Shown: positions 5,262 through 7,925 of the stretch, one piece after another
Layout of the letters: every line of letters begins with the position of its first letter
How positions within the stretch are numbered: the first letter of the stretch is position 1
NCBI GenBank assembly: GCA_902782905.1
Contig: CACZPB010000084.1
Coordinates: 1-7,925 of the forward strand
From: an uncultured bacterium
GTDB lineage: Bacteria; Cyanobacteriota; Vampirovibrionia; Gastranaerophilales; Gastranaerophilaceae
Length of the DNA: 7,925 bases
Direction: 5' to 3'
The notes under the pieces: generated by a model
Told to the model about the DNA's origin: nothing
What the model saw: the letters and a program-made list of their open reading frames with translations, nothing else
Databases searched by the model: none
Translations under genes and position numbers: made by a program

Positions 5262-6383
5262 ATGAAATTTATTGCTAATAAAGAAGATTTACTAAACGGG
5301 ATAAGAATCGTAGAAAGAGCCACTGTTGTCAAAGGTTTGCAGCCTGTTTTGGCAAACATTTTGATTGAAACTATCGGTGAAAATCAAGTAAAGTTGAGCG
5401 CAACTGATTTTGACCTTTCTATTACGACTCTTATTAATGCGACAGTAGAAGATGAAGGCAAATTCACCCTTCCTGCCAAAAAGCTTGGTGAAATCATTTC
5501 AAGACTTAACGGTGAGCTTATTACATTTGAACTTAACGGTTCTGCTGTTACAATCACCTGTAAAAACTCTAAATTTGATATTATTGGTATTTCTGCTAAC
5601 GAATTTCCGCAAGTTGAAGAAAATATCTCAGAAGATGATTGTATGGAAATTGAAGCACAACCTTTTACAAAGGCTATAAGACAAGTTGTTTCCGCAGCAG
5701 CGGGATATGAAACAAATAACCTTTTATCAGGGGTTGTATGCCAAGTTAACAAGAACATAATGGAAATGGCAGCCACTGACGGTAACAGACTTGCAAGAGT
5801 CAGAGCTGTTGTAAAGAACGCATCAACTGATGAAGAAAATCCTTTTGAAATGCTTATTTCTTCAAAAGTACTTTCCGAATTGTCTAAAATATCTGCTCTT
5901 GTTGATGCTGAGAATATTAGAATTTGTAAAGAAGAAAAGAAAATAGTTATTACAATTGATAAGACAAAGGTTATTACACGCCTTATGCATGGTCAATTCC
6001 CTAAATATAACCAATTGATACCGCAATCTTATCCAAAAGAAGCCGTAATGGATAAAAATGACTTAATCCAAGCTCTTGAGAGAGTTGCAGTAATGGTTAA
6101 CGAAAAAAATAGTATTGTTAAGTTTGAGTTTGCAGACAATACACTGAAACTTTCAGGTGATTCTCCTGAAGCAGGTAATTCAAGAGATGAAATTGATATT
6201 AAGTATACGGGCGAACCGCTTGCTATTGCTTTTAATTACAAATTCATTCTTGAATTCTTAAAAATAGTTGAGGCGGAAGAAATCAAAGTCCAACTTAATT
6301 CATCTCTCTCTGCAACAGTATTTGTACCTTGTTCTGAGGATGATTATTTGTACCTTGTAATGCCGGTACAATTAAGAAATTAG
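5262..6383 (+). CDS. dnaN: DNA polymerase III subunit beta (sliding clamp)
   Basis: DnaN forms the dimeric ring that tethers DNA polymerase III to DNA and recruits repair proteins. The 373 residues match the family length and cover the three clamp domains (about 1-120, 130-250 and 255-373). Typical features are MKFIANKEDLLNGI at the N-terminus, VLANILIE, ATDFDLSI, TLPAKKLGEIISRL and FPQVEE in domain I. Domain II has AATDGNRLARVRA. Domain III has QFPKYNQLIP and GDSPEAGNSRDEI, with the C-terminal YLVMPVQLRN that lines the partner-binding pocket. The first-domain motifs resemble cyanobacterial clamps more than those of Bacillus. The start is set by AGGGGA upstream. The gene ends directly against a long hairpin that begins in its stop codon. 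Confidence 0.97.
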   Translation: MKFIANKEDLLNGIRIVERATVVKGLQPVLANILIETIGENQVKLSATDFDLSITTLINATVEDEGKFTLPAKKLGEIISRLNGELITFELNGSAVTITCKNSKFDIIGISANEFPQVEENISEDDCMEIEAQPFTKAIRQVVSAAAGYETNNLLSGVVCQVNKNIMEMAATDGNRLARVRAVVKNASTDEENPFEMLISSKVLSELSKISALVDAENIRICKEEKKIVITIDKTKVITRLMHGQFPKYNQLIPQSYPKEAVMDKNDLIQALERVAVMVNEKNSIVKFEFADNTLKLSGDSPEAGNSRDEIDIKYTGEPLAIAFNYKFILEFLKIVEAEEIKVQLNSSLSATVFVPCSEDDYLYLVMPVQLRN

Positions 6384-6507
6384 TTACTTTTTTCCTTCTG
6401 TAAGGGAAAAAGTAACCAAAAGCGGATCGTCGGCAAAGTGCGAAGGTATTTTGATGAAAGTGCAAACAGCACTGAAAGCAAAAACCGTAGGCACGTTTAA
6501 TGCCGAC
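6383..6507 (+). repeat. Strongly structured intergenic element, probably a dispersed repeat
   Basis: A 34-nt hairpin begins at the last base of the dnaN stop codon: GTTACTTTTTTCCTT (6383-6397) pairs with AAGGGAAAAAGTAAC (6402-6416), 15 pairs with one wobble and a 4-nt loop. A second, longer fold follows. Its outer helix is GTCGGCA (6429-6435) with TGCCGAC (6501-6507), continued by AAGTGC with GCACGTT. The middle helix is GGTATTTTG (6445-6453) with CAAAAACC (6479-6486). The tip is AGTGC (6459-6463) with GCACT (6469-6473). No T tract follows the first hairpin, so it is not a standard terminator for dnaN. The AAAAAGTAACCAAAAG stretch resembles repeats found scattered in many genomes (from memory, not checked). 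Together it could be a mobile palindromic repeat or a structured RNA. Confidence 0.55.
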
Positions 6508-6546
6508 AACCAAGAAGAAAAGAATATTGGGACGGCTCTTGGGTAA
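6454..6546 (+). CDS. Possible 30-residue ORF inside the structured repeat
   Basis: The ORF starts at ATG 6454 and ends at TAA 6544-6546. The product begins MKVQTALKAKTVGTF and ends NIGTALG; it is polar and lysine-rich. GAAGGT (6442-6447) six bases upstream could serve as a ribosome-binding site. The same frame is open upstream through the whole repeat, so the codons may simply be a consequence of the repeat sequence. The start and ribosome-binding site are buried in the predicted middle helix. No function is recognised. Expression is doubtful. Confidence 0.25.
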   Translation: MKVQTALKAKTVGTFNADNQEEKNIGTALG

Positions 6547-6639
6547 ATATTACAGATTAGATTTATGAGCTTTTAGGCCGCCTTAATGGTCAAAACAACT
6601 AATAATATAGATAAGAATTTAACTAAAAAAGGAAATCAA

Positions 6640-7134
6640 ATGAAGGGAAAATCGTTCAAATTCGGAGATAATATTTCAACAGACCATATAGCACCTGGGA
6701 GACTGTTTCACCTGCGCTCCGACTTGCAAGAGTTCTCAAAACATGTTCTTGAGGATGCAGACGAGAATTTTGCAAAAAACATGTCAAAAGGTGATTTTGT
6801 AGTAGCAGGAAATAACTTTGGACTAGGTTCATCAAGAGAGCATGCTCCGCAAATTATAAAGATTGCAGGTGTTGGTGCAGTTATAGCAAAATCTTTTGCA
6901 AGAATTTTTTACAGAAATGCTATTAATATCGGCCTTTTAGCTATTGAATGTGATACAGACGGTATTGATGCCGGCGATGAATTGGATTTGGATATAAAAG
7001 AAGGTACGCTAAAAAATCTCACAAAAGGTACAATTACTGCAATAGAACCACTTCCTGATGTAATGATTAAACTTCTTGAAGACGGTGGTCTTATTGAACA
7101 TATTAAAAAACACGGCGACTTAATGTTAGGATAA
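6640..7134 (+). CDS. LeuD-like small subunit of an aconitase-family dehydratase
   Basis: The product resembles the swivelling small subunit of 3-isopropylmalate dehydratase and related hydro-lyases. It works with a separate 4Fe-4S large subunit; no such gene is in the window. At 164 residues it matches the short LeuD type. FKFGDNISTDHIAPGRLFHL (6-25) is the N-terminal motif. GNNFGLGSSREHAP (57-70) is the substrate-binding loop with the conserved Ser-Arg. SFARIFYRNAINIGL follows. AAAAAAGGAAA (6624-6634) before ATG 6640 decides this start over the in-frame ATG at 6586, which would add 18 residues unlike the family. The STDHIAPG motif and the LFHLRS loop differ from common leucine-pathway LeuD. 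Homoaconitate or another 2-methyl/alkyl-malate substrate is therefore possible, and leuD is not assigned as a symbol. Confidence 0.88.
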   Translation: MKGKSFKFGDNISTDHIAPGRLFHLRSDLQEFSKHVLEDADENFAKNMSKGDFVVAGNNFGLGSSREHAPQIIKIAGVGAVIAKSFARIFYRNAINIGLLAIECDTDGIDAGDELDLDIKEGTLKNLTKGTITAIEPLPDVMIKLLEDGGLIEHIKKHGDLMLG

Positions 7135-7142
7135 ACTTGAAT

Positions 7143-7165
7143 CCCTCGCCCCTTGTGAGAGAGGG
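7143..7165. repeat. Short GC-rich inverted repeat, possible dispersed-repeat remnant
   Basis: CCCTC (7143-7147) pairs with GAGGG (7161-7165) around the 13-nt loop that contains CCCCTTGTGAGA. The block is richer in C and G than its surroundings. It resembles the CCCTCTCCCCTTGTGGGAGAGGG-type repeats scattered through several bacterial genomes (family resemblance recalled, not searched). No T tract follows, so it is a poor terminator for the leuD-like gene. Confidence 0.35.
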
Positions 7166-7189
7166 TTATGGATATAATAGGAGAGTTAT

Positions 7190-7705
7190 ATGGCTGATAC
7201 AGGAGATGTAATTAATTGTCCTGCTTGTGACAAAGTTATGACAAAAATTTATATTCCTGAAGAAAACATAAACGTAGATATTTGCCTTGATGGATGCGGC
7301 GGAATTTTTTTGGATAATAGAGAACTAAAAAAATTCGATAGACATGACAGCAATATTGATACAATTCTTGAGGCAATCAAAAATAAAAAATTTGAGTTCG
7401 TAAATAAGGATGAAGTTAGAATTTGCCCAATATGCAAAGTTCCGATGGTAAAACAAGGCTCAGGTAAGGCAGGCATTCAGATAGATGTTTGTAATACCTG
7501 TGGCGCAAAGTTCTTAGATAACGGAGAATTGCAAGCGATAAAGTCAAATGACGAAGAACGTAATGAACGCGCAGAAGCTCTGGCAGAAGATTTATACAGG
7601 GAGAACTTGAGAGAAATAATGGGCAAAAATGCCGATAAACCGCTCAAATCTTCACCAAGAAGAATGTTTTTTGAGAACTTGGTCAGAAATATGCTTTTGA
7701 GATAA
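7190..7705 (+). CDS. Double zinc-ribbon protein (zf-TFIIB type)
   Basis: The 171-residue protein carries two zinc ribbons of the zf-TFIIB type. Ribbon 1 uses C10, C13, C32 and C36 (CPAC, then CLDGCGGIFLDNREL). Ribbon 2 uses C79, C82, C101 and C104 (CPIC, then CNTCGAKFLDNGEL). The repeated FLDN(R/G)EL tail shows that the two halves arose by duplication. Ribbon 1 has CxxxC instead of CxxC in its second knuckle. Residues 115-171 form a charged, probably helical tail (ERNERAEALAEDLYRENLREI) ending in basic residues. There is no membrane segment. The cellular role of this family is not established; nucleic-acid or protein binding is a reasonable inference. AGGAGAG (7179-7185) precedes the ATG. It lies 55 bp after the leuD-like gene and may share its transcript. 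Confidence 0.85.
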   Translation: MADTGDVINCPACDKVMTKIYIPEENINVDICLDGCGGIFLDNRELKKFDRHDSNIDTILEAIKNKKFEFVNKDEVRICPICKVPMVKQGSGKAGIQIDVCNTCGAKFLDNGELQAIKSNDEERNERAEALAEDLYRENLREIMGKNADKPLKSSPRRMFFENLVRNMLLR

Positions 7706-7718
7706 ATTAAATAAATAA

Positions 7719-7751
7719 AAAGCGGCTTGGGATAAAATCCCAAGCCGCTTT
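7719..7751. terminator. Bidirectional intrinsic terminator between convergent genes
   Basis: A perfect 15-bp stem, AAAGCGGCTTGGGAT (7719-7733) with ATCCCAAGCCGCTTT (7737-7751), closes an AAA loop. On the minus strand it runs into TTTTTATTTATTTAATTT, a strong tract for the gene at 7771-7925. On the plus strand only TTTGTTCTGT follows, weaker but still plausible for the zinc-ribbon gene. Confidence 0.92.
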
Positions 7752-7770
7752 GTTCTGTAAAATATAATTT

Positions 7771-7925
7771 CTAAGTAAACAAACTTACATTTTTCTGTTT
7801 TTCAGTTAGATGTACATTGCTATTATCACCGAACATTTGTGGAACTTGTGGCTGATATGCTAAGCTAACACCGCCACTCAAACCTCTTTCTCTATCAATT
7901 GCTCCGTGGTCTTTAGCTCCGATTG
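7771..7925 (-). CDS. C-terminal part of an unknown protein (5' end outside window)
   Basis: The minus-strand frame is open from the window edge to TAG at 7773-7771, giving 50 residues. They begin IGAKDHGAIDRERGLSGG and end HLTEKQKNVSLFT. The segment is polar, rich in Gly, Gln and Asn (AYQPQVPQMFGDNSN), with no recognisable motif and no membrane helix. The frame ends 20 bases before the strong minus-strand terminator, which is the main support for its being a gene. Too little is present to suggest a function. Confidence 0.6.
   Translation of the reverse strand, partial: IGAKDHGAIDRERGLSGGVSLAYQPQVPQMFGDNSNVHLTEKQKNVSLFT

Noticed and set aside
6295..6513. Minus-strand 72-residue ORF over the end of dnaN and the repeat
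   Set aside because: It overlaps dnaN on the opposite strand, has no ribosome-binding site, and its translation is that of the palindromic repeat.

Overview
This AT-rich window of low GC reads as bacterial chromosomal core sequence. It carries the 3' part of gyrB, then priA, a gene of unknown function, a dCMP deaminase gene, dnaN, a leuD-like gene and a double zinc-ribbon gene. It ends inside a partial gene on the minus strand. The DnaN N-terminus (VLAN, DFDLS, TLPAKKL, ISRL), the zf-TFIIB-type protein and the low GC recall the non-photosynthetic relatives of Cyanobacteria (Vampirovibrionia/Melainabacteria). That placement is from remembered family patterns only and is tentative. GyrB also carries a long insert of the kind known from many Gram-negative bacteria.

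Layout. 1-1198: gyrB 3' part (+). 1199-1501: a 300-base gap that is densely organised. On the minus strand it encodes a 23-residue hydrophobic peptide with a near-perfect Shine-Dalgarno sequence, its own promoter, a leader able to hide that Shine-Dalgarno, and a terminator. On the plus strand it has a strong promoter and terminator that would make a ~100-nt RNA antisense to the peptide gene. This matches the architecture of a type I toxin-antitoxin module and is the most interesting item here. 1502-3706: priA (+), apparently from a leaderless mRNA. 3760-4257: unknown protein (+). 4274-4738: dCMP deaminase (-). 4739-5261: a gap holding an unlisted 48-residue acidic protein gene (-), a minus-strand terminator, a 16-bp palindrome and the dnaN promoter. 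5262-6383: dnaN (+). 6384-6639: a strongly structured, probably dispersed, repeat element with a possible 30-codon ORF. 6640-7134: leuD-like gene (+). 7190-7705: double zinc-ribbon protein (+). 7719-7751: bidirectional terminator. 7771-7925: C-terminus of an unknown protein (-).

GyrB (supercoiling), PriA (replication restart) and DnaN (sliding clamp) are replication functions, and dCMP deaminase feeds dTTP synthesis. No dnaA gene or DnaA-box cluster was seen, so an origin is not claimed. The leuD-like and zinc-ribbon genes have no evident link to replication.
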